In this document: in pieces, positions 10,473-22,256 of the stretch
Numbering within the stretch: position 1 is the first letter of the stretch
Layout: each line of letters opens with the position of its first letter
Origin: Auricularia sp. M13
Lineage: Eukaryota > Basidiomycota > Agaricomycetes > Auriculariales > Auriculariaceae
Length of the DNA: 64,000 nt
Direction of reading: 5' to 3'
Assembly (NCBI GenBank): GCA_037042915.1
Contig: CM073204.1
Coordinates: 248,001-312,000, forward strand
Translations under genes and position numbers: made by a program
The notes under the pieces: generated by a model
Told to the model about the DNA's origin: nothing
The model's database searches: none
What the model saw: the letters and a program-made list of their open reading frames with translations, nothing else

Positions 10473-12114
10473 TCACGCTGAATAGGCAGCCATTCCTGCG
10501 ACATTCATGTTCTCTGCAACCGCTATTAGTGGCTAATTTGGTCGAGCGCCCAACACATACCGAAGGGAATGCCCGCAGAAGAGATGGTGCCCGAGTAGTC
10601 GAAGGTCTGCACACGCTGGGCGTTGCCTACGGCACGCAGCGAGAAGACCTCGATGCTCATCCTGTTCGGGGTAAGAACGTACAGATAGTCGTTGCCGTTA
10701 ACGGTGGCGACCATGGCGTCCAGCGGGTTGCCGTTGGCTCCAGCATCGTATTGCTAACATCAGTCGAGACGTCTCAGCGCTCAGTGACCCTCACTCAGAC
10801 ACAGATTAGTACGCACCTTAACCATCGAGGGCTTGAGCGTGTTCGAGTTGACCATGATCTCAGTGATGGTGCTCGTCCCAGGGTCGACCATGTAGAAGTT
10901 GCCCGTGCGCGGGGAGAACGCCGTCCAGCACACCGCCGCCGAGCCCGGGATCTGGTTTACGCTGGAGACGCCGGACGCCTGGACGTTGCGCACGGCGTTG
11001 CTCCCAATACCCGTGGCGCCGTTTGCACCGCCAGCGAGTGAGCTACCGAGGTCGATAATGTTGTAGCCACTAACAGAAGGATCTGCAGTAACATATCCCA
11101 ATGTTAGAAAGCTCAAAATAAGCATCATCTGCTTTGTGGAGGACGACTCACCCGTGACGACGAGGACCGAGGGGTTGTGCGGCAGCGTCTCGAAGCCGAA
11201 CAGCAAGCTCGCTCCCGACGGCGGCGTGATCGCGTCGAAGCCCGCAGACAGCGAGCCGTCCGCGCGGACGTCCCAAACTGCGAGGAAGCCCGGGGCCGGC
11301 GGGACGCCCTTGACGGACGCGACAAGGCGCTTCCCGTCGACCGTGAAGATCACCTGGGTGGCAGAGCCCGGAGGCCCAGCGGGCGGCGACGTCTGCTGCA
11401 CGCCAATTTCGCGGTACGTGTTGGGAAGCGAGATGAGGCCGCGGGCGGGGTCCGGGGTGAAGCACGCGACGCTGTTCACCGCGCCGCCGTTCAGGACGCA
11501 AACATTGCCCGACGTGGGGCTCGCAGCGATGGAAATGGGGAACTCTCCTGCGAAGCAGTTGAGTATGACACACGAGATAATGTAGGAGAGGCATACCCTG
11601 GCTGGAGACGGGGCCGCTGACCATTGTCAGCTTGGTCGGGTCCGTCTCGTCAATGGCAAACATCGAAATGGTGTTGGACGCCGCCTAGTCACGCTCATCA
11701 TTAGCACTTGCAATGAGCTGGTTACTGAGGTTACCTCACATTGACAGTGTAAAGGTTGGAACCGCGCACGATCACGGGGCCTTGCGAGAAGAGAGGATCA
11801 AATCCAGTGCTGTTGGCATGCTGGCCGCGACCGCCAGCCCAAGTCGTCTTCCCGGCGCTCTGTCAAGTCCCAGTCAGAGTCCACGCTTTTTGCGGCGACT
11901 CAGAAGAGCGTACTAGCTGGCCGTTCGATCCAATAGTGCTTGCAACAATGTAGTTGCCATCGTCCCCGTTAGTCAAGACTGAATACATGAAGACGTCAGA
12001 ACGTGCTCGGCTTAAGGAACGCAAATGCGCACAGTAGGCAGCACCCGCAGCATATGCAGAAGATGCAGCTGAAAGAGCGGAAGCAGCAGAGAGGGTGAGA
12101 GTAGAAATTTTCAT
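10473..12114 (-). CDS. Secreted lactonase-fold (seven-bladed beta-propeller) protein
   Basis: Eight exons on the minus strand (12114-12033, 11978-11914, 11859-11740, 11684-11597, 11547-11152, 11082-10817, 10753-10561, 10513-10473) give 416 residues with every junction in frame. It begins with a signal peptide (MKISTLTLSAAS..., cleavage near residue 25). The rest consists of propeller-type blades with repeated phrases such as GNVCVLNGG, GFLAVWDV, TGNFYMVDPGTSTITE and VNGNDYLYVL. This is the secreted basidiomycete family often labelled 3-carboxymuconate cyclase-like or lactonase-like. The enzymatic role is rarely proven, and metal-ligand residues cannot be assigned here. A TATAAG element on the minus strand at 12172-12177 lies about 58 bp before the ATG. 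The 3' end faces that of the monooxygenase, 117 bp away. Confidence 0.85.
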
Positions 12115-13158
12115 CTGAGAGTCTGAATCGTGTCTGAGGGACGAAGTTGGAGCACAAAGTCGCATCTCAAACTTATAGGATACCTATGTATAGCTCGTCT
12201 CAGGGCATGCCTTGCTAATCCTCTGCTTCTCCGAGATCGGGTACGGGATGATAATCACAGCATCCTCGCGTGTCGCGGTCATGTCCGTCCTCAATCGGGT
12301 GCAAGGCACCGCGCCCGCTTACCCAACCTGCACAGGTTTGCCTGCATGTTCCCAGATTCACGCGACGTCGCATCTGCTGTGCCATGCTGTTGCGCGCGGA
12401 TTGCTGGAGGATCTCGCTCGCCAGGCACGTGACGTGCAAACGCGTCGAAGACTTGCATAATGCAGATGGAGGATCCACCACAAATTATAGTTTAGAGCAA
12501 TGTCCTCGCGACGTCGACGTTTCTGGCACTTCTGCTCCAGCATCAGGGTCCTGGCATGGTGCACCGCTTTGTCAGCGCATGCATAATCCGTTGATCAGCT
12601 GCTGCTCAGCAGATAATTGTGGCCGCCGCTGAGAACTCGCGATGCCGAATCTCTAGGTACAGTGCGGGTAAAACTCTACGAGGCTGAGGTTAAGCAGTGT
12701 TCTCTCGGTATGTAACAGCGCACCTTTCCGAGCCGAAGAATTTCTCCCGGAGCGGACTCAGACAATTTCAGGGTCAAGCATTCTGAGCCAGAGAATCTCG
12801 GTTGCATCTACAATTTCGATAATACTGTACTGTACACACGGATTCCCCATCGCCGTGCTCGTTCCTGCAAGTGCGCATATATCCCGCCTGCCCCACCGTT
12901 CCCATCCATCCCGTCCCAGAGCCGCGCACGTCGAACGGAATCCGCATCGCAATTCGCATTTTCATAGTATGTACGCACTAAACGTTAACACAACACAAGA
13001 AAGAACCACACAACGCATGGCACACAAAACAACAGCAATCGCACAACGAGTGGTAACGATGACGAGCGGGCGTTCCCGCCTCAGGATATGTTCAATCTTG
13101 AAAAAAGGGGGGGTAAACGGCGTCAGGCGGTCACTGGTCACTGGTACACTGCGGGAGG
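12115..13158. other. Intergenic region upstream of the lactonase-like gene
   Basis: No exon chain or known family was found. It holds the promoter of the minus-strand lactonase-like gene on its left and the 3' flank of the divergent G-alpha gene on its right. It contains a copy of the recurring TACTGTACTGTAC motif (12823-12835). Confidence 0.5.
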
Positions 13159-15282
13159 TCAGACCAACCGCGCCTCGGCGAAGTAGTCGCGCATGATCGA
13201 GTCCGCGACGTTGACGATGATCGTCTGCGTCGCCTTCGTGTCGATGACGCTCGTGAAATGCTGCCGTGCGCCGCCCGGAGATGGGGTAATCGTCAGCATC
13301 GGTGTTGGCATGGAGGGAGGGAGGGTAATATGGGTAACAGGAGGGGAGGGAAGGATGGGAGGGAAGGGACGCACCGAGTACAGCACCCGCCGCCCGGTGG
13401 TATTCCGTCTGTGCACCTGCATAAAATGCGCGCGGAAGTACTGCGAGACCTCTTGGAACTCGTTTGGCCGGTCGCCGAACGACGTGATGCTGTCAGGTTG
13501 AATGCCGCGCGTGAGTAACCGCCTGACCGCCTTTGCCCAAGAAATGTTTCGTTTTGGAGCAAACGGTGCACTCACTACTTCTTGACCTTGATCCCCGCCG
13601 CGAGCTTGGCCTTCAGTATATCCGTCTGCAGAGCGGGACGGGAGGTGAGCAGGGAGCGCAGATCGATGTGTCCAAACGTCTGTATGTACCTTATTCAGGA
13701 ACAACCTGTTGCAAATGAGTGTCAGTGAGGGTGCTCTGATATGGGTGGCGACGAGGCAGGGAGGGAGAACGATTACGCTGCAAGCGCGACTAGGAGGACG
13801 CCAAGAGGCTGAGCGCAATGAAAGACGCCGCCCCGGAAACCGGCAACACCCGACTAATATAGCGACGTCGACAGCGACAACACCCAGCATGTGGCAAAAA
13901 CAAAGTGTGGCGACAAAAAAATGTGGCAAGAGCACGCACACGAGATGGAGGTTCTTGAGCACGGGGTTCTTGCAGATCTCGGTCCACAGCTGCAAGCTGT
14001 CGTCGATCCGATTTGTGCGCCGATCCTCCTCGAGGTACTGCCCCGGCGTCAGCAGCAGGCGCGACCCTCGGAGCTGTGCGAGCGCAGGACGTACCTGGTC
14101 GTACGCGGAGATGGGCGCGAGGAAGATGATGGCGTGGGACGTGTCGAAGTAGGGCACCCACTTGGGTCGGTGGCCGCGCGCGCCGCCGACGTCGTACAGG
14201 CACAGGTTCACGTTCTTGCCCAGCAGCGAGACCTCGAACTGGTGCTCGGACACGCCGAGCGTCTGCAGGCGGACGTGCAGCAGGTCGTCTGCGGGGCGGG
14301 GCGTGAGCGTGGCAGTGGGTGTCAGTCAGTCAGCGCGCTGGCATGTGGACAGGGGCGGGTGGTGATTGAGCGGGCATTAGGACGCACCGACCGAGGGCAC
14401 GTAGTCTGGCCATGCTATCCGTTGTATCGACTCCAGGAAGCTGCGGGCGGGGGTGTTAGAAAAGCTGGCGCTGGGCTGGGCGCAGGGAAGGCAACGCACA
14501 AGGCGGCCGAGTCTTCTAGCTGCAGCTGCTTGCGGCGGAGCGCCTGGACGGCGGGATGGCACCAGAGCGCGTGGATGTCGTCCTTGCACGCGGCGATGCG
14601 CCAGGCGGCCGTCTCCTCCGCCGCGGGGATGTGGCTGCTGCAAAAAGAATGCGTGAGCGCGGGCTCGAACGCGCGCACGGGCGCGGGGGGCGGGGCACCT
14701 GTACGCCGAGTCGCCGGTCGCGCGGTGGCTGCGGGCCTTGCCCTTGACGAGCGACTGCCAGCCGGGGCGCACGTAGGCGTCGCTGGAGTAGCCGGACGCG
14801 CCGGGGCTCGTCGCAATCTGGATGCCGCCCGAGAGCTGGACGGCGAGCGCGGCCTCGAGGTCGGCGAGCGGCAGCAGCGTCTTGCGCAGGGCGTCGAGGT
14901 GGGCGTCGTCGTAGTCGGCGACGGAGAGCGCGTCGAGGATGGCGGCGACGGCCTTGACGACGTTGAAGTAGACGACGGGACGCCAGGAGCCGCGTTGTCC
15001 GTCGAGGTCGTCCGGGGCGTAGTAGAGCTGGAACTGCTTGAGCAGCGTGCTCTTGCCGCTGCTGGCCTGGCCGAGCAGCAGCAGCTTGACCTGGGGCCGC
15101 TGTGCTCGCCGGCGCTTCTCCTCAGCCTGCTCGTTGCGCAGAGCCTGGTCGATGCCGTCCGAGACGCGCTTCGCCTTCATCTCGCGCCGCAGCCGCTTCG
15201 TCTTCTCCTCCGGCGTCTCGTCCAGCGGCGGCGCGAGCGCGGCCGTCAGCGGGTCGTCCAGCGGGTCTGCGTGGCGCAGCAT
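13159..15282 (-). CDS. Divergent G-protein alpha subunit lacking the switch II glutamine
   Basis: Nine exons (15282-14699, 14637-14500, 14440-14388, 14288-14095, 14037-13940, 13705-13690, 13625-13576, 13489-13375, 13260-13159) give 449 residues; exon 6 is only 16 nt. The P-loop reads GQASSGKST (71-79; canonical GAGESGKST). The helical domain is enlarged. Arg265 and Thr268 match the switch I arginine finger and Mg-binding threonine. Switch II reads DVGGARGHRPKW (291-302), with Ala295 where G-alpha proteins carry the catalytic glutamine. The guanine motif LNKTD (359-363) is intact, but the TCAT motif has become TSVI (419-422). The N-terminus lacks Gly2/Cys3 lipidation sites, and the C-terminus lacks the receptor-contacting CGLL type of ending. 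By family it should bind guanine nucleotide; slow hydrolysis is inferred from the alanine. Agaricomycetes are known for extra divergent G-alpha genes. Confidence 0.8.
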
Positions 15283-18136
15283 ACGGGCACGGCGACGGCG
15301 GCGGCCAAGTCCAAGGGCATTCGAGCAAGGACTGATCCGGCCAGGACCGCCGCACCGACTCCCCCAGGCACAACACGCAAATAACCTGCATATATCCGCA
15401 TACTTATTGCTGCACTGCACGGCCCGTCTCTCCCGATTTTCCAGGTGGCAACCGGTGCCTGGAAGTTGCCATAATCGGCAGTTCTCCCGGTCCCGTCTCA
15501 CCGTCTCACCGGCTTCGAGCGCGCAGGACGAATACCGAACTGCAATGATGAACCGTGGCTTCCGACTGTAACATTTAGGACAATTCCATGTCGCTTTTGC
15601 CGCCAGTGCAGCTTCGCGGTAGATGAGAAGGCAACGCTCGGAGCCGACGTCGACGAGCACTCCAGCGCAGCGTGCCAGTGTGCTGGCATGCCTCCTGAGA
15701 ATCCTTGAAATGACACTTTCTTTTGCCAAATACGGAGCTCGTGCACATGCTGATCCGCCGAGCGAGACTCTTCTTCACAGCGTCTCAGGCAGCTGCCCGT
15801 CGGTCATGAGACTCGCGCGCTGGCAGTCCCCCCTGCAAATCTCTACCACTCTCCGCCATGGTCCACCAAATAGAGTATGCCGATCTGCCGAGTAACACTC
15901 CCTGCGAGTGCTGCAGGCTTCTCACTCGCCATACCGTTCCCGCAGCGCTGGAGGCGAGCAAGTGGCAACTCTCGCAGCACCCACCAATCCCACAGAGCCG
16001 GGTTGCCCTCCAAGTTATGTACGTCGCGAGTAGTAGGCCCTCCAAGCTCTCAATCGCCTTTCAGAGCCCCGCGTGCGCAGCCAGTCCCGGCCGCGCACTC
16101 TCCCGCGAGACCGGAGTATCAGGCATCAGGGCCCGCTGGCCATGGCGTGCAATTAACCAACTTTCTCACTGCTCCGGCTTCGCACAGCGGAACAATCCAC
16201 ACCTCAGTCCCAAATTGAATCGCCAGGTGCGTGGGCAGCCTTTGTTCCGTCAGGCTCGAAATTCGAATGCTTGTTCCGCCCACGAACGCACGTACGCATG
16301 ATATTGCGCAATGCGACAACGGACAGCTGAGTTGCTGTTCTGAAAGCGTGAATCGTCGTGCCGCACCGTGCCGCTCCCATGGCATCCGGAGTTCTACCAG
16401 TATGAGACCGATACGCAGCGCATGTGAGGCAAGTCAGTAAGCAGGGCGCCCCGCGTCAGATCCGGGATGCTGCGTCGTATCGATATCGCTCTTCGACTTC
16501 CCTCAGGCTCGGCGGTCTTAAGCCTGGCTGCACCTCACAGCCTGAGCTCAGACGTCATATGCTCAGATATCGCAGTGGCGCGCCCTCGCTGTTGGGAATT
16601 CCATTGTGCCCGTTTAGGAGCTGCGATAAAGGGAACTCGGAGTGCAATTGGACCCACCAGTAAGACTCGCTTTTCTCAGGGCGCCGGCTGTTACAGCGAC
16701 TCGCATTTGCAATTCGAGTCTTGTGAAGCGCGCATACAGTGGACTCGTGGTCACTGACATAAAGCAGGGACCGCAAGGGTAGGCCAGGCAAGGCAAAACA
16801 CTGAACAGATGCCGCGCTTGGATACTATCGGTCTCATCGATCCGGTGTAAGTAATGATATCCTGCCGCCCAGCCCACTGCCAACTTCGCAAGATTCAAGA
16901 GCAAGGCGCTGTACTATAGATCGATATCCAGAATGTGCCGTAGACTGCAGCTGCAATAGAGTCAAGATCGCACGGCTGTACGAATTCAGACAATAGATAA
17001 GATCACCGGGGCATCCGCATTCAGTTCGAGTGAATTGCAGGAGAACGGTGCCTCGAACCCTGAGGCGGGGCTGTGTCCCCGTGCCGTGCCTGGCCATTAC
17101 ATGGAACTCTCTGCCATTACGTCGGCCATCCACTGCGAGCGTGCGGCACACCTGTACAGCCTCCCAGTTCAACACGGTGGATGATTCAGATGAAGATGGG
17201 GGTTTGGCCGTTGGACAGTTGTAACCTCAATCGAACAGTTTGTCCTCCGAGTCTGCGTCGATGGAGACCCGTCAGTGCCCTGCTGCCGGAGTCCCGACGC
17301 AGCGCACATACATGATCTTGGTATGAAGACGCCGGGCGCTGCGATCCCTTACGGCACAGCATACAGATCCGATGCATCTGCGCAGAGCGGACGGAACACT
17401 CTGTTTGCAGTGGACGGGATGCGATGGGATGCAGCGGCGCAGCGGATGGCCCGATTCGATCACGTCGACGGGACAGCCTGGTGAACCGGTGCGTAGAGAG
17501 ACCCGGCCGTTGCAAGCCTGATGAGTTGACGTAGTCTACGCCACATGCTCCTTTACGTTCTGGCCGCCGCCCTCTCCAGTAAGAGCTCGACGAAATCAAT
17601 ATCAATTTGAACGGCCAGCCCAACAATTCATCAAGGCCGTCCATCTGCCCAGCACTGGCCCAGCACGTTTTTAAATAGCATTAGACGGCCAGAGACATGG
17701 TAGAGAGCTCCTATCGCGTGTTTTTAGGGCGGCAGTGTCGCTGGCGAGGATCACAAGGCAAGCACGAGCTACCGAGACACATTATTAACCAGAGTACGCA
17801 GCAGCAACTGATGGTTGACAGCGCTCGGCACAGGTGAAGTACGCGCCCGCTGTACGCGCAGTGCAAGGTATGCCGTCCATTGACGAAGCAGCGAGGTGAT
17901 TAACAATTTGGGCGCAGGTAAAACGTAGGTTCTCCGTTCTCGTTCAATTCGTGCCATGCCAGGAGGCCGACCGACAGGCATAAAGCCTCAGAGCCAACGC
18001 ATAAGCCATAGAAGCATTATGGCCTGCCCAAGAGATGTAAACGGGCAACTAGCATGAGTGCAACAGCGCGGGCAGAGGCCAAGAAGGATATCGGTATACA
18101 CCGGCCGGTGAGTGCGGTTCTTCCTCCTCTGCCATC
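15283..18136. other. Large intergenic region between G-alpha and F-box copy 3
   Basis: This 2.85-kb stretch separates two divergently transcribed genes. I saw no exon chain with recognisable protein content, no tRNA-like A/B boxes and no transposon ends. The short open stretches are GC-biased and do not join through plausible introns. Confidence 0.45.
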
Positions 18137-19639
18137 ATGACCGTCGAGCCCAACCGTTTCGCCGGCCCGCTCGAGGAAGCCATGCTACGCGAGAGTATCT
18201 CTGCCGAAGAAGCGGATCTGGACCGCGTCCACGAACGACTCAGAGGCGCACACCAGCGCCTCCGCGAAGCGCAGCTTGCTTTTGCGGCCGCACAGGAAGC
18301 TATGGACACCGCCAGCGCAATTGTTGCACAAACAGAGGCCCATGCCGCGACTCTGATGCGCAGTCTTTCCCGTTCGCGCGGTCTGTTGCACCCAATCCGT
18401 CGCCTGCCATCCGAGGTCCTGGCGATGATCTTTCTACGGCGACTTGACGAGGTTACTGATACAACAGACTATGAATACACGGAGCTATGTTCGGTCCCCT
18501 TCTGGATGGCTAGCGTCTGTCGGAAGTGGAGGTCTGTAGCGCTTGGAACTCCATTTCTCTGGGCGCACATCGCAATCGATTTCGACAGAGTACAGGCGCG
18601 CGTGCAACCCTGGCACGAATATTTACTGCATTGCATGCGATATTCCGCGCAAGTAGCACTTTCTCTCCGGATCATCACCGCTGCTGAAGGCGACGACAGC
18701 CTCCCAGTCGGCCAAATCTGGGCGCAGCTATTGAATGCGCTTCGAAGGTCTCGCTCCCTGCGCGTGAACTGTCAGAATATCAATTATCCTAGATTTAGAC
18801 GCTTCATCAAGAGCGACGGGTTACAACTGGAGTTCTGCGATATTCAATGCTACAACTCTCCATTGCCAATGGCCGGGGCGGTGCCTATCCTACCCATCGC
18901 ACCCTGTCTTCGCCGTCTCCACGTGGCGGAAGTCGAAATTGACTGGAGCGTTGGAAAACGATGCGACGGCCTGCGGAAGCTGACCTACATCCTTACTGGC
19001 ACTGTGTTTGCATCTGATTTCGCAATGGCCGCCACCAGATTTCCCAACATCACCGACTTGGAGCTCTACGTCTTCCTTGATGCGCCGACACCGACCAGCA
19101 TCAATTTTGCGTACCTTCGGAGCATCCGCATCGGCATGACCGTTAACACGAACGCGGCGCAGGCGTTCCACCTGCCAGCACTCGAAGAAGCATCTATCGA
19201 TGTGCTTAGCTCGGCATTCACGGCCCTCATGCTACGGACGTCGCTGGCTCGCTCCCCCAAGCTGCGCAAGCTCGCCATTCATTCCGTCGGTGCAAACGCA
19301 GAGATTTTCGAGGCGGTCGCTGTGCACACCAATCTAGTGGAACTCTCCTTCCACGCCTGCTACGTGATGGACGAATTTTGCCGCCGCTTCGCGCGTACTG
19401 GCCCGAGCGGTCACTGGCCGTGTCCCCGTCTATCGGCACTGCACATCAAAGAAATACGACCATCGGCACAGCGCGTTACGTTTGACGGCGCTGCGTTGCT
19501 CGACCTTGTCAGAGCCCGCAGAAGCAGCCCGTCGAGCGATGATGCTAACACTCTTCGCGACGTCGTTGTGACTTGGGAATCCGGCGCAGACTACTCCGTC
19601 GCAGGGTTTCACGACGAGCTGGCCCGGATCATGCTCTAG
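18137..19639 (+). CDS. F-box-like protein, NRFAG family, copy 3
   Basis: Intronless gene of 500 residues starting MTVEPNRFAGPLEEAMLRES. The Ala/Glu-rich coiled-coil follows (about residues 25-75), then LLHPIRRLPSEVLAMIFLRRL as the F-box-like segment near residue 85. After the F-box comes a CRKWRSVALGTPFLWAHI block, shared in recognisable form with the other copies, and a leucine-rich C-terminal domain. The tail has VTFDGAALLDLVRARR, the same terminal motif as copies 1 and 2. Copies 1 to 3 are closest in length and motif spelling. The gene is convergent with copy 4, about 800 bp away. An SCF adaptor role is inferred from the family. Confidence 0.85.
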   Translation: MTVEPNRFAGPLEEAMLRESISAEEADLDRVHERLRGAHQRLREAQLAFAAAQEAMDTASAIVAQTEAHAATLMRSLSRSRGLLHPIRRLPSEVLAMIFLRRLDEVTDTTDYEYTELCSVPFWMASVCRKWRSVALGTPFLWAHIAIDFDRVQARVQPWHEYLLHCMRYSAQVALSLRIITAAEGDDSLPVGQIWAQLLNALRRSRSLRVNCQNINYPRFRRFIKSDGLQLEFCDIQCYNSPLPMAGAVPILPIAPCLRRLHVAEVEIDWSVGKRCDGLRKLTYILTGTVFASDFAMAATRFPNITDLELYVFLDAPTPTSINFAYLRSIRIGMTVNTNAAQAFHLPALEEASIDVLSSAFTALMLRTSLARSPKLRKLAIHSVGANAEIFEAVAVHTNLVELSFHACYVMDEFCRRFARTGPSGHWPCPRLSALHIKEIRPSAQRVTFDGAALLDLVRARRSSPSSDDANTLRDVVVTWESGADYSVAGFHDELARIML

Positions 19640-20443
19640 AGCAGCAAACCGGGTACAGAGCATTACTATTCGCTGTCAAAATGCAATCCGAATAGGAACG
19701 CAAAGTGTCATGATCCAACCCTGACTAGACATTGGTATTCTCAGTTTGATTTGTCTCTGTATCTTGGAAGTTCCAACCTCGGCCTTCCGCATTATTGAAC
19801 CATGAGTTTATAACCTTCGAGAAAGCAAAAGTACTGGATCCCTTGTTGCTGCGACAGCACTACTGCCTTGTTAGTCGAGCTGCGCGTTGTTTTGACTGGG
19901 CCGGGAATGTCGCACTGTCCCGTCCACACGGGCAGCTTAGCTGGCTATGCCCTTCTCTGCGGACTCTGCTCCTAAGCGGAGACGTTCTTCGGGAGTCTCT
20001 GCGGGTGGCGCTCATGCAACTGGCCCATGCACGTAGATCTCGAGCAGCCTCTGGTATGCAGCCACCGCATAGTCTCAGGTCAATCAGCTTCAGTACTGGC
20101 CGTTTCTACGCTGCCATTGCGAGGAGTCGGAGGCCGCCATCCGCACTCGGAATCGTCCCATGGAGGAGGAGTTATATCGAATTCTAAGCTAGGATTGGGC
20201 CATCATGCTTCACGGCAGTCGATTATAGTTCATACGAGTATCACCCCTTATGAGTTGGCGGAGCCGTCTTTTCTTGCTGCGCTCATGCTCACAAAAGTTT
20301 AAGTGTAGAATGACCGATGTCATGCGATCTGATATTTCCAAGGGATGGACGTTGAACTGATATAGCGCAATACTACAAACATGATCTAGTGAGAGCGGGA
20401 AAAGAAGCATATGGGATCGAGAAGATGCACATAGACTAGGAAG
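19640..20443. other. Intergenic region between convergent F-box genes
   Basis: About 800 bp between the stop codons of two convergent F-box genes. No further gene is supported. Confidence 0.5.
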
Positions 20444-22069
20444 CTATCCCATGAGAGCAGTCTGAATTTGTTCTTCGAATCCCTCAGCAAGCGAAGCTGG
20501 ATGCCCCGCTGCCCAACCTATGCTGAATCGCTGGAATCCCGTGTGCGCGCCGTCCTGGGCGGAAGAGTTGCGTTTGCGAAGAAACCCGAGAATGATGTCG
20601 CCGCCTACGGGCTGCACCTCCTGTACATCTGTAATTGAGACATTGCGCAACAGCGGGCATTTCCAAACCCTCGGTGCTGATGGACGAAGCCAGGTATTGA
20701 TGTCAACGAATGCGGGCGTCAAGGTTCCACCACGCAGATGAATAGTGTCGAGTCGCGGAAGGAGATCGAGGGCAGCGACCATGTCTTTGTCCAGATACTG
20801 TATAGAAAGGGAGAGACGACGAACGGCGTGGAATGGTCCTATTGCTGAAAAGGTCCTGACGAGCGGCGAGATCGTCCACATCCGCTGTATAGTAATGGAT
20901 TCCAAGCGGGGAAAGGTTTCGGGACCGGGAAGCGCGTGATGATGAAATGCGGAGCCCGATTCGAAAGTAATATGTTCCAGAGTGGGATGCGACAGCCAGG
21001 AGAGCGCATTAGGCTGATCGTAACCGGGTTCGGCGTCGATACGAGCAAGGGCAGGGCATCGCGCCAGAAGTGCTTTGACATAGTTCCCTGACGAATTATC
21101 CTCCAACCGAAGACGAGCGCTGGTGACACATGGATAAATTCTGGCACCGCGAAGGTCGAGCTCAGGGAGGCGGACATGAAGGAATTCGAGATGTCGAAGG
21201 TTCGGCGCATGCATATTGAAGTAAATCGACGGAACCGATGGTTCTTCCTCGTCCGATCCAGACGGTGCTGTGATGCGCTGAACGCGGACCGACAAAGTTT
21301 CCAGCCTATGTGCATCCTGCTTGAACAGAGAGCTGGTATAGCTGAAGTCGAGAAACTTGTCGTAGGCGGTTATGCGAATGGACTTGCAGCGCGGAATAGC
21401 CTTGATTATAGGTGCCCAGAGATCGTCCGGAGACATTAGGTCAGGGTTGGAACTGTACGGCCAGTCGGGAGGCAAGTCGTCATTGGGATCGTGAGGGAAG
21501 TATCCATGAATGTGTAGTTGAATCGGCAGCACACCCGAGCGGCATAGCCTCTCCTCGAGACGAGAGACCCAGTCCGAATCGAATGCAGCAATAGAGGGCT
21601 GCGAGAAGTGTACGCTGACATATATCCACAGTTGTGGCGTGTGGAGAGCAGCATCCCGCCATTTACGACTGACCTGCGCCACATTATAAGGGAGGGTCGA
21701 GAGGCGTCGCAACTGCTCGTCAGAGCCGTCTTCATACTGGACAGCCAAGGCCGACAGGTGGGCGATGAATACGTTAGAAAGGACTTCGAGTGGCAGGCGC
21801 CGAATCGGGTGCAGCAGCCCACGCGACTGCCTGAGACGTTGATGGACGCCGTCACGCTCAACAAGGACCTGGTTATACAGGTTCTTTGTCGAAGTCAGGT
21901 TGTCCAGAGCCTCGGCAAGGGCGTGCTCGGCCTTATGTACCGCGGCACCGTTGCGCGCGAGTCGGGCATCCAGTCGCGCCAAAAGATCCTCATCGAGGGA
22001 GATGTCCTCGCACAGAGTGGCTGCTTCAACGGCTCCGGCGAAACGATTTGGGTCGACTGTGCGAGTCAT
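20444..22069 (-). CDS. F-box-like protein, NRFAG family, copy 4 (long form)
   Basis: Intronless, 541 residues from the ATG at 22069; an in-frame ATG at 22162 exists, but the paralogues support the downstream one (MTRTVDPNRFAGAVEAA). It keeps the signature, a coiled-coil and an F-box-like LLHPIRRLPLEVLSNVFIAHL near residue 100, followed by VSRKWRDAALHTPQLWIYV. The C-terminal part is longer than in copies 1-3 and less similar, and it lacks their FDG..VRARR tail motif, so this copy diverged earlier or has a different substrate domain. The gene end at 20444 faces copy 3. The GNAT gene lies 187 bp upstream on the same strand. Confidence 0.85.
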   Translation of the reverse strand: MTRTVDPNRFAGAVEAATLCEDISLDEDLLARLDARLARNGAAVHKAEHALAEALDNLTSTKNLYNQVLVERDGVHQRLRQSRGLLHPIRRLPLEVLSNVFIAHLSALAVQYEDGSDEQLRRLSTLPYNVAQVSRKWRDAALHTPQLWIYVSVHFSQPSIAAFDSDWVSRLEERLCRSGVLPIQLHIHGYFPHDPNDDLPPDWPYSSNPDLMSPDDLWAPIIKAIPRCKSIRITAYDKFLDFSYTSSLFKQDAHRLETLSVRVQRITAPSGSDEEEPSVPSIYFNMHAPNLRHLEFLHVRLPELDLRGARIYPCVTSARLRLEDNSSGNYVKALLARCPALARIDAEPGYDQPNALSWLSHPTLEHITFESGSAFHHHALPGPETFPRLESITIQRMWTISPLVRTFSAIGPFHAVRRLSLSIQYLDKDMVAALDLLPRLDTIHLRGGTLTPAFVDINTWLRPSAPRVWKCPLLRNVSITDVQEVQPVGGDIILGFLRKRNSSAQDGAHTGFQRFSIGWAAGHPASLAEGFEEQIQTALMG

Positions 22070-22256
22070 GGCGAGATATCGGAGCCGGACTCCCAAATTT
22101 CGGAATTCCGTCGCAAATTTATCACAAGGACGCTGCTTCGAGAATATGGAATTGAGGCTCATTGTGTTACTTCTAGCTCAAAACGGCAACGAAAAGGTCG
22201 GCACGTGGTTGAGAACTTGAAGATCAGAGCCTGGCCTATTCACAACACGTCAAACT

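Noticed and set aside
13891-15384. Very long plus-strand open frame opposite the divergent G-alpha gene
   Set aside because: It is the antisense shadow of GC-rich G-alpha exons; the minus strand encodes the conserved G-protein motifs.
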